From Nonomuraea jabiensis (GTDB lineage: Bacteria; Actinomycetota; Actinomycetes; Streptosporangiales; Streptosporangiaceae), in contig NZ_JACHMB010000001.1 of NCBI RefSeq assembly GCF_014204795.1, forward strand, positions 10,428,501-10,492,500: a DNA stretch of 64,000 bases. Direction: 5' to 3'. Each line of letters starts with the position of its first letter. Position 1 is the first letter of the stretch. The notes beneath the pieces were generated by a model that had not been told where the DNA came from, searched no databases, and saw only the letters and a program-made list of their open reading frames with translations. A program made the position numbers and the translations under genes. Below are positions 7,654-16,780 of this stretch, in pieces.

Positions 7654-9234
7654 TCAGGCCGTACGGGCGTCCCACGCGTCCGGCGGCACCCCCTGGTCGC
7701 GCAGGTCACCCTTGACCACCTTCGTCGAGGCGTTCCGCGGCAGGGTGTCCAGCACGCGCACGTACCGGGGGACGGCGTGGCGCGGGAGCCGGTCCAGGCA
7801 CCAGGCGTGCACCCGCTGCGGGCTGAGCGTGGCCCCGGGCGCCGCGGTCACCGCCACCAGCACCTCCTCCTCGGTCAGCTCCGACGGCACGCCCACCGCG
7901 GCCACCTCCAGGACGCCCGGCATCGCGGCCACCGCCTGCTCCACGTCCCAGGTCGCGATGTTCTCGCCGCGCCGCCTGATGACGTCGGCGCGGCGGCCGG
8001 CGAAATGGAGGAAGCCGTCGTCGTCGAGCCAGCCGCGGTCCCCGGTCATGAACCAGCCGTCACGCAGGACCTTCCCGGTGGCGGCGGGGTCGCCCGCGTA
8101 CCCGCTGAAGATCATCGACTCCGCGCGGGGCCTGGCGGTGATCTGCCCGGTCCGGCCCGCCGGGACCGGCCGGCCGTCGTCGTCCCTGATCACCACCTCG
8201 TACTCCGGGACGGGCCGCCCGGCCGCGCCCGGCCGCCGGGTGCCGGCCGTGCTCGCCGCCACGTCGCCGAGCTCGGTGCACGCGTACGCCTCCAGCAGCA
8301 GCACGCCGAACCGCTCCAGGAACCGCCTCGACAGGCCCTCCGGCGCCGGTCCCCCGTAGGCGCGGCGGACCTGGTGAGCGGTGTCGGAGCCGGTGGCGGG
8401 CGCGCGTTCCAGGATGGCCGCCACGGCGCCCATGAAGTTGAACGCGGTGACGCCCTCCCGCCGGCAGGTCTCCCAGAACCGGGAGGCGGAGAAGCGCGGG
8501 TGGGCCACCAGCGTGGCGCCGGAGATCAGCGCGGGCAGCAGGCCGGCGTGCCGGACGTTGATGTGGTTCCAGGGGAAGACGTTGAACAGCACGTCCCCCG
8601 CCTCGTAGCCCATGGTGCGGGCCACCCGCCGGGCGTGCCGGACGCCGGCGAAGTGCGGCAGCAGCGCGCCCTTGGCGCGGCCCGTGGTCCCCGAGGTGGC
8701 CATGACGACGGCGGGGTCCGCCGGTCCCGGCCGCCGCGCCGGAAGGCGGCGCGGCGCGGCGAGCAGGTCGTCCAGGTCGGCCGAGCCCGGCAGCTCGGCC
8801 GCCTCCCGCCCGGTCACGAGCACCACGCGGTCCATCCCCGCGGCCAGCGCGACCAGGCCGGGGTTGGCGCGCACGGCGTCCGTGCCGGCGATGAGCACGC
8901 GCGCCCCGGCGGCCCCGGCGAGCCGCCGCGCCGCGTCGAGCGGCACGTCCAGGGCCAGCGGCACCTCCACGGCACCGAGCCTGGCCAGGGCGAACATCAC
9001 CTCGACCAGGCGCGGCCCCGGAGGCAGGCACGTCAGGACCCGGTCGCCGCCCGCCACCAGGCCCGCGAGCCCGCCCGCGACGGCGCCCGCCCGCTCCAGG
9101 CACTCGCCGACCCGCAGCGAGGCGCCGCCCTCGAACCGTACGAGCTCCGCCTCCGGAGCGCCGGCCGCCCGGCGCTCCAGCACGTCGAGCATCGTCTCCG
9201 GCGCGGCCGTGACACCGTCCGTGACACCGTCCAT
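7654..9234 (-). CDS. AMP-forming acyl-CoA ligase (ANL superfamily)
   Basis: The 526-residue protein has the ANL landmarks. These are the phosphate-binding loop TSGTTGRAKG near residue 205, an aromatic stretch around FNVFPWNHIN, the YACTELG motif, the TGDRGWLDDDG hinge region, and a C-terminal catalytic Lys in STKVVKGDLR. It would activate a carboxylic acid to its CoA thioester using ATP. The ATG at 9234 is favoured because AGGGAG lies four bases upstream; a GTG at 9246 is also in frame. It lies 92 bases upstream of the CoA-transferase and is probably the first gene of that operon. The substrate is likely an aromatic or short carboxylate from the same pathway. Confidence 0.88.
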   Translation of the reverse strand: MDGVTDGVTAAPETMLDVLERRAAGAPEAELVRFEGGASLRVGECLERAGAVAGGLAGLVAGGDRVLTCLPPGPRLVEVMFALARLGAVEVPLALDVPLDAARRLAGAAGARVLIAGTDAVRANPGLVALAAGMDRVVLVTGREAAELPGSADLDDLLAAPRRLPARRPGPADPAVVMATSGTTGRAKGALLPHFAGVRHARRVARTMGYEAGDVLFNVFPWNHINVRHAGLLPALISGATLVAHPRFSASRFWETCRREGVTAFNFMGAVAAILERAPATGSDTAHQVRRAYGGPAPEGLSRRFLERFGVLLLEAYACTELGDVAASTAGTRRPGAAGRPVPEYEVVIRDDDGRPVPAGRTGQITARPRAESMIFSGYAGDPAATGKVLRDGWFMTGDRGWLDDDGFLHFAGRRADVIRRRGENIATWDVEQAVAAMPGVLEVAAVGVPSELTEEEVLVAVTAAPGATLSPQRVHAWCLDRLPRHAVPRYVRVLDTLPRNASTKVVKGDLRDQGVPPDAWDARTA

Positions 9235-9251
9235 GTTCTCCCTCACGATCA

Positions 9252-9289
9252 GGACATTCCACCCATCGGATGTGGATGACAGGATGTCC
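9252..9289. promoter_or_regulatory. dyad upstream of the acyl-CoA ligase gene
   Basis: Inverted arms GGACAT (9252-9257) and ATGTCC (9284-9289) bracket a shorter CATC-G-GATG dyad at 9264-9272. They sit in the gap just before the ligase start, where a regulator of the CoA operon would be expected. No regulator gene is adjacent, so the site is only a candidate. Confidence 0.3.
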
Positions 9290-9336
9290 CATCCCTCGGG
9301 GGACGACCCGCAGGGGGGTTTGCCTGGCGGGCCGGC

Positions 9337-10029
9337 TCATCTCGTGATGGCGCCCCCGCGTGACCGGTAGAGGATGTACGGCCTGGCCAGGTAGGCGAGC
9401 GGCGCCGCGAAGGCGTGGATGAGGCGGCTGAAGGGCCACAGGGCGAACAGGGCCATGCCGAGCAGGGTGTGCAGCTGGAAGACGAGCGGCGCGTGCGCCA
9501 TGGCCGGCACGTCGGGGGACAGCTCGAACAGGCTGCGGAACCACACCGACACGCCGAGCCGGTAGTCGTAGTGGGCGGTCGTCGGGCCCACCAGGGTGGC
9601 GCACAGCCCGGCGAGCAGCACGGCGGCCAGCACGGGGTAGAGGACGTGGTCGGTACGTTGGGTGGCACGCCGCACGGCCCGCACCCGTAACCGCCGCCAC
9701 AGCAGCACGCCCAGGCCCAGCACGCTGGCCAGCCCGGCCAGGCCGCCGACGACGAGGGCGTTGAGCTGGTAGAGGCGTTCGGGCACGTGCATCGCCTCGG
9801 TGACCTCCTCGGGAACGAGGAGGCCGACGACGTGGCCGGCGATGACGAACAGCAGCCCGAAGTGGAACATCGGGCCGCCCACGCGCAGCAGGCGGCTTTC
9901 GTGGAGCTGGCTGGAGCGGGTGGTCAGCCCGAACCGGTCGTAGCGGTAGCGCCAGATCACACCGGCCACGAACAGCACCATCACGACGTAGGGCAGCACG
10001 CCCCACAGCGCGGTGTTCAGGTGTGACAT
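9337..10029 (-). CDS. narI: respiratory nitrate reductase gamma subunit (cytochrome b)
   Basis: A 230-residue integral membrane protein with five hydrophobic segments, the normal size and topology for NarI. It takes electrons from menaquinol through two b-type hemes and passes them to NarH. Candidate axial histidines lie in PMFHFGLLFVIAGH near residues 55-66 and in QLHTLLG and RLIHAF near the C-terminus. The start shares one base with the narJ stop (TGATG). It is the last gene of the operon; a 102-base gap separates it from the acyl-CoA ligase start further left. Confidence 0.95.
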   Translation of the reverse strand: MSHLNTALWGVLPYVVMVLFVAGVIWRYRYDRFGLTTRSSQLHESRLLRVGGPMFHFGLLFVIAGHVVGLLVPEEVTEAMHVPERLYQLNALVVGGLAGLASVLGLGVLLWRRLRVRAVRRATQRTDHVLYPVLAAVLLAGLCATLVGPTTAHYDYRLGVSVWFRSLFELSPDVPAMAHAPLVFQLHTLLGMALFALWPFSRLIHAFAAPLAYLARPYILYRSRGGAITR

Positions 10030-10643
10030 CAGCGGGTTCCTTTCGGGACGGCGGAGGCGGGCAGGCGGCCGACGCTTTCCCGGGGCGGGCCCAGGGCCGC
10101 CAGCTCGCCGGCGGCGCGGCGGTCGGCCGGCGTGGGCCGCGGCAGGGTCAGCACCACCGCTTCCACGACTGCGGCGTAGCGGCTGCGGTGCGACGCCAGC
10201 CCTGCGAGCAGCAGGTCGAGGCCGGGCCGGTGGTCACGCAGCAGGCGGGAGCCGGCGCCCGGCACGCGGGCGGCGAACTCCAGCATCACCGGCAGGTAGT
10301 CGGGCAGTTCGCGCAGGTCGGGTTGCCAGCCGTGGGCGCGGTAGAGGGCCTTGATGTCCACGAGAGACTGTCCGCGCCTGCGGGTGTCGCCGTCGGCGTA
10401 GTAGGTCATGTGGAGCGTGCGGCGCCTGCTGCGGTCGAAGGTGGACACGTATTCCGCGCCCGCCGCGATGGGGGTGAGGACGGCCGCGTCGGCGCAGAAG
10501 GTGCGAAGCCGCCCTGCCGGACCGCCGTGCACCGGCTCGAGTGCGGCGCGGACCAGATCCAGACGCTGACGCCAGTCCTCGCCCGGATAGCACAGCAAAA
10601 GGGACGCGGCCTGATGGATCAGGCGTGACTCCGCCCGGTTCAC
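10029..10643 (-). CDS. narJ: nitrate reductase assembly chaperone
   Basis: A 204-residue, helix-rich NarJ-family chaperone, which holds apo-NarG until the molybdenum cofactor and iron-sulfur clusters are inserted. The family pattern is visible in LLLCYPGEDW near the start, the central LHMTYYADGDTRRRG segment around residue 90, and the LPDYLPVMLEF stretch. The start is GTG at 10643, overlapping the narH stop by four bases (GTGA), with GGAGGAGG upstream. Confidence 0.93.
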   Translation of the reverse strand: MNRAESRLIHQAASLLLCYPGEDWRQRLDLVRAALEPVHGGPAGRLRTFCADAAVLTPIAAGAEYVSTFDRSRRRTLHMTYYADGDTRRRGQSLVDIKALYRAHGWQPDLRELPDYLPVMLEFAARVPGAGSRLLRDHRPGLDLLLAGLASHRSRYAAVVEAVVLTLPRPTPADRRAAGELAALGPPRESVGRLPASAVPKGTR

Positions 10644-12238
10644 CGGCCCTCCTCCGGGCGCGGCGGGAACAGCCCGTCGGGCAGGCCCTTGCCGTCCCAG
10701 TTCAGCAGGTTGACCCGGCCGCTCAGGCGCTCGTCGCGGGTCACCGGAGGGCTGTGGAAGCCCTCGGCGGCGGCCGGCATGCCGGGCCCGCCGGGGCCGT
10801 CCAGGCTGCATCCCTGGCCCGCGCCGTGGTCTGACACGTGGTCGGCCGTGACGTAGGCGGTGGGGATGACGTAGCGCTCGTCGTACTTGGCCAGCGAGAG
10901 CAGCCGGTACATCCGCTCCAGGGCGGCGGCGTCCAGACCGGCCTCGGCGGCGGCCGCGGGGTCGGGCTCCTCGCCGAGGTTGATCGCGCGCATGTGGGTG
11001 CGCATGGCGGCCAGGCGGCGCAGCGCGGCCTCCACCGGTGCGGGGTCGCCGGCGGTGAACAGCTCGGCCAGGTACGTCACCGGGATCCGCAAGGTGTCGA
11101 TGGCGCCGAACAGGTTGCCGGCATCCTCGCCGTCGTGCCCGGTATGGGCGAGCGCGTCAACGATGGGGGAAAGCGGGGGGACGTACCAGACCATCGGCAT
11201 CGTCCGGTATTCGGGATGCAGCGGCAGCGCGATCCGGTAGCGGGCGATGAGCTGGTAGACGGGTGAGCGGCGGGCGGACTCCAGCCAGTCGTGCGGGATG
11301 CCCGCCGCCTCCGCCGCCGCGATCACCTCGGGGTCCTCGGGATCGAGGAAGCAGCCGAGCTGCGCCGGGTACAGATCGTGCTCGTCGGCGACGGCGGCGG
11401 CCTCGCCGACCCGGTCGGCGTCGTACAGCATGACTCCGAGGTAGCGCAGGCGGCCGACGCAGGTCTCGGAGCAGACGGTGGGCTCCCCCGCCTCGATGCG
11501 CGGGTAGCAGAAGGTGCACTTCTCCGCCTTGCCGGTCTGATGGTTGAAGTACACCTTCTTGTACGGGCAGCCGGACACGCACATGCGCCAGCCACGGCAA
11601 CGGTCCTGGTCGACGAGGACGATGCCGTCCTCCATGCGCTTGTACATGGCGCCGGACGGGCAGGCGGCCACGCAGGAGGGGTTGAGGCAGTGCTCGCAGA
11701 TGCGCGGCAGGTGGAACATGAACGCCCGCTCATAGTCCAGGCGGACGGTGTCGCTCACCTTGCGCAGCACGACGTCGGCGGCGAGCTGCTCGGGGCCGCC
11801 GCCCAGGTCGTCGTCCCAGTTCGGCCCCCAGGTGACGGCCGTGGGCTCGCCGTCGATCAGCGAGCGGGGCGGCGCGGTCGGCACGTCGTCGCCGAGCGGC
11901 GCGCTGATGAGATTGTCGTAGTCGTAGGTCCACGGCTCGTAGTAGTCGTCCAGCCGGGGGAACTCCGGGTTGGCGAACAGCGTGGCGAGGCGGCGGATCC
12001 GGCCTCCGGCGCGGGGGACGAGCCGGCCGTTGCGCAGCCGCCAGCCGCCTTTCCACCGGTCCTGGTCCTGCCATCCACGGGGATAGCCCTGGCCGGGGCG
12101 GGTCTCGACATTGTTGAACCACACGTACTCGGTGCCCGCCCGGTTGGTCCAGGTCTGCTTGCAGGTGACCGAGCAGGTGTGGCAGCCGATGCATTTGTCG
12201 AGGTTCATCACCATGGCGATCTGGGCCATCGGTCGCAT
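10640..12238 (-). CDS. narH: respiratory nitrate reductase beta subunit (Fe-S)
   Basis: This 532-residue protein carries the four cysteine groups of NarH: CIGCHTCSVTC near the N-terminus, then CEHCLNPSCVAACP, CRGWRMCVSGCP and CTFCYPRIEAGEPTVCSETC. In the third group a Trp replaces one Cys, which is what gives NarH its 3Fe-4S centre. It carries electrons from NarI to NarG on the inner membrane face. The start at 12238 shares one base with the narG stop. Confidence 0.96.
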   Translation of the reverse strand: MRPMAQIAMVMNLDKCIGCHTCSVTCKQTWTNRAGTEYVWFNNVETRPGQGYPRGWQDQDRWKGGWRLRNGRLVPRAGGRIRRLATLFANPEFPRLDDYYEPWTYDYDNLISAPLGDDVPTAPPRSLIDGEPTAVTWGPNWDDDLGGGPEQLAADVVLRKVSDTVRLDYERAFMFHLPRICEHCLNPSCVAACPSGAMYKRMEDGIVLVDQDRCRGWRMCVSGCPYKKVYFNHQTGKAEKCTFCYPRIEAGEPTVCSETCVGRLRYLGVMLYDADRVGEAAAVADEHDLYPAQLGCFLDPEDPEVIAAAEAAGIPHDWLESARRSPVYQLIARYRIALPLHPEYRTMPMVWYVPPLSPIVDALAHTGHDGEDAGNLFGAIDTLRIPVTYLAELFTAGDPAPVEAALRRLAAMRTHMRAINLGEEPDPAAAAEAGLDAAALERMYRLLSLAKYDERYVIPTAYVTADHVSDHGAGQGCSLDGPGGPGMPAAAEGFHSPPVTRDERLSGRVNLLNWDGKGLPDGLFPPRPEEGR

Positions 12239-15200
12239 CAGTAGGACACCTCCTGAGACCTGCGGCGGATGGTGGTCACCGCGTCGCGCTGGTTGCCGGT
12301 CGGGCCGTAGTAGTTGGGCGCGAAGGAGAGCTGGCCGTACCCGCCGATGAGGTGGGTGGGCTTGATGAGCAGTTTCGTGAGCGCGTTGTGCACGCCGCCG
12401 CGCCGGCCCGCGGCCTGCGACTTGGGCACGTTCACCAGGCGTTCCTGGACGTGGTACATGAACACGGTGCCGGGCGGCATGCGGTGGGAGACCACGGCGC
12501 GCGCGACCACGACGCCGTTGGCGTTGACGGCCTCGATCCAGTCGTTGTCGGCCACGCCGATGGCGGCGGCGTCGTCGACGCTGATCCAGATGACCGGGCC
12601 GCCTCTGGCCAGGGTCTGCATGAGCAGGTTCTCCTGGTACTCGGAGTGGATGGACCACTTGGAGTGCGGCGTGAGGTAGCGGACGGTCACCGCCTTGCCC
12701 TCCCCCGGAGCGCCGGGCAGGCACTCCCCGAGCGCCCCCAGATCCAGCGGGGGCCGGTAGACGGGCAGTTGCTCGCCCAGCTCGGCGATCCAGTCGTGGT
12801 CGAGGTAGAAGTGCTGGCGGCCGGTCAGGGTGTGCCAGGGTTTGCCGTGCTCGGTGTTGATGGTGAAGGGCGCGTAGCGGCGGTCGTGGCCTTCGGCGCC
12901 CGACCATTCGAAGCTGGCCCCGGCGGGGACGGGCCGGTCCTGGGTGTCGGAGAAGACCGCTCTGTGCCCGGCCAGCGAGGCGCCCAGGTCGGACAGGCGT
13001 GAGGCGGGTCCGCAGCGCTCGGCGAGCCGGTCGAACCCTTCCGCGGCGATCCTGCCGTTCGTCGTGCCCGACAGGGCGAGGATCGCCTCGCACAGCTTGA
13101 CGTCGGTGTCCAGGAGGGGGCGGCCCTTGGCGGGGCCGTCACCGGCCGTGCCGCACCGGGCGGCGAGCCAGGCCGCCTCGGGCCCGGGCCGCACGGTGAC
13201 CCCCTTGACGGTCATGCCCTGCTGCTCGGCCAGCGGGCCGAACGCGGCCAGCTTGTCGGCGACCGCCGTGTAGTCGCGCTCCACCAGCGCGACGGCGGGC
13301 ATGGTGCGGCCGGGCTCGGGCGGGATGTCCGTATCCCGCCAGTCGGGGACGGCACCGCCCGGCTGGGCGATCTCACCGGGGCCGTCGTGCTGCAGTGCCG
13401 TGGCCACCAGGTCGTAGGCGACGTCGAGACGTCCGGCGGCCAGCTCGCTCAGCTTGCGCGCCAGCGCGTGGAAGATCTCGAAGTCGGTGCGCGCGTGCCA
13501 GGGCGGGTTGATCGCGGGGGTGAAGGCATGGACGAAGGGGTGCAGGTCGGTGCTGGACAGGTCGTGCTTCTCGTACCAGGTGGCGGCCGGCAGCACCAGG
13601 TCGGAGAACAGCGTCGTGGACGTCATGCGGAAGTCCAGTGACAGCAGCAGGTCGAGCTTGCCGCGCGGCGCCTCCCGCCAGGCGACCTCGCGCGGCCGGT
13701 CCTGCGGCGGCGCCTCCTCGGCGGTGGCGTTGTCCGGCGCGCCCAGCAGATGACGCAGGAAGTATTCGTTGCCCTTGGCCGACGAGCCGATCAGGTTGGC
13801 CCGCCAGACGGTGAGCACCCTCGGCCAGTTCTCCGGGGCGTCCGGGTCCTCGCAGGCGAAGCGCAGCCGCCCGGCCGCCGTCTCGTCCGCGACCCAGCCC
13901 GACGGATCCCGGCCGCTCTCGCGCAGCCGGCGGCCCAGCTCCAGCGAATTGGCCGAGAAGGTGGGATAGCTCGGCATCCAGCCCAGGCGCGCCGACTGCG
14001 CCACGAGGTCCACGGTGTGCCGCCCGGCGAACCGGCCGGGCCCCGTGGGGCTGGACAGCGCCCCGGCGGAGAAGCGTTCGTAGCGCCACTGGTCGGTGTG
14101 GAGGTACCAGTACGGCGTGCCCGCCATCTGGCGTGACGGGCGCACCCAGTCGGCGGCGGTGGACAGCTGCTGCCACCCCGCCAGCGGGCGGACCTTCTCC
14201 TGCCCCACGTAGTGGGCCCAGCCACCGCCGTTGACGCCCTGGCAGCCGGTGAGCAGCAGCAACGCCAGGAAGGAGCGGTAAATGGTGTCGGAGTGGAACC
14301 AGTGATTGGTGCCCGCGCCCATCACGATCATGGCCCGGCCGTTGGTCTTCTCCGCGGTGGCGGCGAACTCCCTGGCGATCCTCGTCACCTGCGCGGCCGG
14401 GGTGGAGGTGATCCGTTCCTGCCAGGCGGGAGTTCCGGGGGCGTCGGCGTCGTCGTAGCCGGCGGGCCACTGCCCGGGCAGGCCCGGGCGGGCCACGCCG
14501 TACTGGGCCAGCAGCAGGTCGAAAACCGTGGTGACCAGCCGGTCGCCGACGCGCCTGACCGGCACGCCTCTGCGCAGCACGCCGTCAGGTTCGTCGAAGC
14601 GCGGCAGCAGCACCTCGACGCTCGCGGCGCCCGGGGCGAGGAGGGTGAGCTCGGGGTCGAGCGTGCCGAGGTCGAGGTTCCACCGGCCGGTCCTGGCGCT
14701 CCAGCGGTCGCCCAGCGTGCCGTTGGGCGCCACGGCCCGGCCGGTCGCGGCGTGGAGCAGCACCGGCCGCCAGCGGGCCAGCTCCTCCTGGTCGCCCAGG
14801 TCGGCCGAGGTCAGGAACCTGCCGGGAAGGTAACCGCCGCCGCCCTGCTCCTCCAGGCTCACCAGGAAGGGCAGGTCGGTGAAGCGCTTGACGTAGTCGG
14901 TGAAGTACGGCACCTGCCGCTGGACGAAACACTCGCGCAGGATCACGTGTCCCATGGCGACCGCGACCGCGCCGTCAGTGCCGGGATGCGGGTGCAGCCA
15001 CTCGTCGGCGAACTTGGTCGCGTCGGAGTAGTCGGGGGAGACCACGATCACCTTCTGGCCCCGGTAGCGCGCCTCGGTGACCCAGTGGGCATCGGGCGTG
15101 CGGGTGACCGGCACGTTGGATCCCCAGAGCATCAGGTAGGCCGCGTCCCACCAGTCGCCCGACTCCGGGACGTCGGTCTGGTCGCCGAACACCTGCGGCG

Positions 15201-15936
15201 ACGCGATGGGAAGGTCGGCGTACCAGTCGTAGAACGACAGCATGGGCGCGCCGATCAGCGACATGAACCGGGCGCCCACCGCGTGCGAGGCCATCGACAT
15301 GGCGGGGATCGGCGAGAAGCCGGCGATCCGGTCGGGCCCGTAGGTCATGAGGGTGTGCACGTGGGCCGCCGCGGCGATCTCCAGCGCCTCGTCCCACTCG
15401 ACCCTGACCAGGCCGCCCTGGCCGCGGGCCGACTGGTAGCGGCGCCGCTTGTCCGGGTCCGTGGTGATCTCCGCCCACGCCGCGACCGGGTCGCCCAGGC
15501 GGGCCTTGGCGTCCCGGTACATCTCCACCAGGACGCCGCGGGCGTGGGGGTAACGCACCCGGGTCGGCGAGTAGGTGTACCAGGAGAACGCCGCGCCGCG
15601 CGGGCAGCCGCGGGGCTCGTATTCCGGCCGGTCGGGGCCGACGCTCGGATAGTCGGTCTGCTGGGTCTCCCAGGTGATGAGGCCGTCTTTGACGTACACC
15701 TTCCACGAGCACGAGCCGGTGCAGTTGACGCCGTGCGTGGAGCGCACCACTTTGTCGTGCGCCCACCGCTGCCGGTACGGGCTGTCGTTGACCTTCTCCT
15801 CGTCGCGGTACACGGCCCGCAGGTCGGGCGTGGTGTCGGCACGGCGCAGCAACGTTCCCGCAGCGAGCAGCCGGGCGGCCGCGGTGTCCGCGGCGCGTTC
15901 GGCTTTCGTGAGATATGTACGGATTCCGCCAGGCAC
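12238..15936 (-). CDS. narG: respiratory nitrate reductase alpha subunit (molybdenum)
   Basis: The catalytic subunit, about 1,232 residues from the GTG at 15936. It shows the His-x3-Cys-x3-Cys FS0 iron-sulfur motif (HGVNCTGSC) followed by CPRGA, the WYADLPIASPQVFGDQTDVP stretch holding the Asp molybdenum ligand, and the family ending RRRSQEV. No twin-arginine signal is present, so it faces the cytoplasm and reduces nitrate to nitrite for anaerobic respiration. I prefer GTG 15936, with AGGGGG nine bases upstream, over ATG 15969, which lacks a ribosome-binding site. The order narGHJI is standard. No nitrate transporter gene (narK) is nearby. Confidence 0.95.
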   Translation of the reverse strand: MPGGIRTYLTKAERAADTAAARLLAAGTLLRRADTTPDLRAVYRDEEKVNDSPYRQRWAHDKVVRSTHGVNCTGSCSWKVYVKDGLITWETQQTDYPSVGPDRPEYEPRGCPRGAAFSWYTYSPTRVRYPHARGVLVEMYRDAKARLGDPVAAWAEITTDPDKRRRYQSARGQGGLVRVEWDEALEIAAAAHVHTLMTYGPDRIAGFSPIPAMSMASHAVGARFMSLIGAPMLSFYDWYADLPIASPQVFGDQTDVPESGDWWDAAYLMLWGSNVPVTRTPDAHWVTEARYRGQKVIVVSPDYSDATKFADEWLHPHPGTDGAVAVAMGHVILRECFVQRQVPYFTDYVKRFTDLPFLVSLEEQGGGGYLPGRFLTSADLGDQEELARWRPVLLHAATGRAVAPNGTLGDRWSARTGRWNLDLGTLDPELTLLAPGAASVEVLLPRFDEPDGVLRRGVPVRRVGDRLVTTVFDLLLAQYGVARPGLPGQWPAGYDDADAPGTPAWQERITSTPAAQVTRIAREFAATAEKTNGRAMIVMGAGTNHWFHSDTIYRSFLALLLLTGCQGVNGGGWAHYVGQEKVRPLAGWQQLSTAADWVRPSRQMAGTPYWYLHTDQWRYERFSAGALSSPTGPGRFAGRHTVDLVAQSARLGWMPSYPTFSANSLELGRRLRESGRDPSGWVADETAAGRLRFACEDPDAPENWPRVLTVWRANLIGSSAKGNEYFLRHLLGAPDNATAEEAPPQDRPREVAWREAPRGKLDLLLSLDFRMTSTTLFSDLVLPAATWYEKHDLSSTDLHPFVHAFTPAINPPWHARTDFEIFHALARKLSELAAGRLDVAYDLVATALQHDGPGEIAQPGGAVPDWRDTDIPPEPGRTMPAVALVERDYTAVADKLAAFGPLAEQQGMTVKGVTVRPGPEAAWLAARCGTAGDGPAKGRPLLDTDVKLCEAILALSGTTNGRIAAEGFDRLAERCGPASRLSDLGASLAGHRAVFSDTQDRPVPAGASFEWSGAEGHDRRYAPFTINTEHGKPWHTLTGRQHFYLDHDWIAELGEQLPVYRPPLDLGALGECLPGAPGEGKAVTVRYLTPHSKWSIHSEYQENLLMQTLARGGPVIWISVDDAAAIGVADNDWIEAVNANGVVVARAVVSHRMPPGTVFMYHVQERLVNVPKSQAAGRRGGVHNALTKLLIKPTHLIGGYGQLSFAPNYYGPTGNQRDAVTTIRRRSQEVSY

Positions 15937-16015
15937 GAGACATGACCCCCTTTTCTTGACGCTTGGCATTTGCGCACGCCATCCGCGTGACGCCCCCGCC
16001 GTGGACACAGGGATG

Positions 16016-16046
16016 TCGACTGGCTCTGACATCTTCGGTCAGTCGA
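16016..16046. promoter_or_regulatory. inverted repeat in the narG leader
   Basis: Arms TCGACTG (16016-16022) and CAGTCGA (16040-16046) form a seven-base inverted repeat between the probable narG promoter and its start codon. It could be an operator for the adjacent MarR protein or an RNA hairpin in the roughly 150-base leader. Confidence 0.4.
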
Positions 16047-16094
16047 TTGTTTCTAGCATGCGACAGTGTCCATATGGAATCTGTTAGGTTAACG

Positions 16095-16123
16095 AATTAT
16101 TTGTTTATGCCCGAAAATGCCAA
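16095..16123 (-). promoter_or_regulatory. probable narG promoter
   Basis: Read leftward, TTGGCA (16118-16123) and ATAATT (16095-16100) are 17 bases apart, a good match to a sigma-70-type promoter. It lies in an AT-rich patch just after the MarR stop. No FNR-type TTGAT-N4-ATCAA box is visible. Confidence 0.45.
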
Positions 16124-16140
16124 TTAACGCGCTTCGCGGG

Positions 16141-16620
16141 TTATTGGTCGGCCGCATCCGTCAACTGGAGAAGCAGGCGGAAAAGGGTCGCGCGGTCAGC
16201 GAGCTCCAGCCTGTCCAGCGCCTGACCGATCCGGCGCCTGCGTACAGCGCGCAGCCGCTCCAGCACCTCGCGGCCCTCCGGCGTCACCTGGATGCGGATC
16301 TCGCGCCTGCTGTGGGGCGCCGGCTCCCTGCTCAGCAGCCCTGCCTCGGCCAGTCGGTCGACGACCCGCCCGGCCGCCGAGAGCGACATGCCCAGTCGCT
16401 CGGCGAGCGAGCTGAGATTCATGGGACCGTGGCGATCGACCGCCAGCAGCACGCGCAACCGCGTCACCGACAGCGAGCCCAGCGCTGCCATCGCGTCCAG
16501 CGTCGCTTCCACCAGCACCAGCGAGGCCTCTTCGATCTGCCACGCCGAGTCGTTCGTGTCCGCGTGCTCGGTGGGTGCCGTGAGGGGGCCCGGGTCGTCG
16601 GAGGGGAACACGTCGGGCAC
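16141..16620 (-). CDS. MarR-family transcriptional regulator
   Basis: A 159-residue winged-helix protein with the MarR core: a helix-turn-helix around residues 70-95 (LSSLAERLGMSLSAAGRVVD), the wing SRREIRIQVTPEG, and helical ends for dimerisation. It lies upstream of narG on the same strand with a 204-base gap, so it is the natural candidate to control the nar operon, though MarR control of nitrate respiration is not the textbook arrangement. The GTG start has no ribosome-binding site. Instead TAGGGT sits six bases upstream, suggesting a leaderless mRNA. Confidence 0.85.
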   Translation of the reverse strand: MPDVFPSDDPGPLTAPTEHADTNDSAWQIEEASLVLVEATLDAMAALGSLSVTRLRVLLAVDRHGPMNLSSLAERLGMSLSAAGRVVDRLAEAGLLSREPAPHSRREIRIQVTPEGREVLERLRAVRRRRIGQALDRLELADRATLFRLLLQLTDAADQ

Positions 16621-16626
16621 GGCGCC

Positions 16627-16632
16627 ACCCTA
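16627..16632 (-). promoter_or_regulatory. -10 element of a leaderless marR transcript
   Basis: Read leftward, TAGGGT ends six bases before the GTG at 16620. This spacing places transcription start on the start codon. Confidence 0.45.
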
Positions 16633-16738
16633 TGGCCATGCCCGCGCACCGTGCCGCCAAAGTCCTCAATCGCAACGAACTCTTGGCCGCCGCGAGCCGG
16701 GCGGGGCGGGGGCTTCTCCGGCAGGCCGCCCGGCTGAT

Positions 16739-16772
16739 CCGGCGGGGCGGGCCGGGAGGCGCGCCCCGCCGG
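16739..16772 (-). terminator. strong hairpin after the ABC exporter operon
   Basis: CCGGCGGGGCG (16739-16749) pairs perfectly with CGCCCCGCCGG (16762-16772) across a 12-base loop. It starts nine bases after the exporter stop codon. There is no clear U-run, as is usual for actinomycete terminators. Confidence 0.7.
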
Positions 16773-16780
16773 GGAACGGG

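Noticed and set aside
15937..16032. Longer narG starts at 15969 or 16032
   Set aside because: They add residues not expected for NarG and lack a ribosome-binding site. GTG 15936 has a G-rich site at a fair distance.
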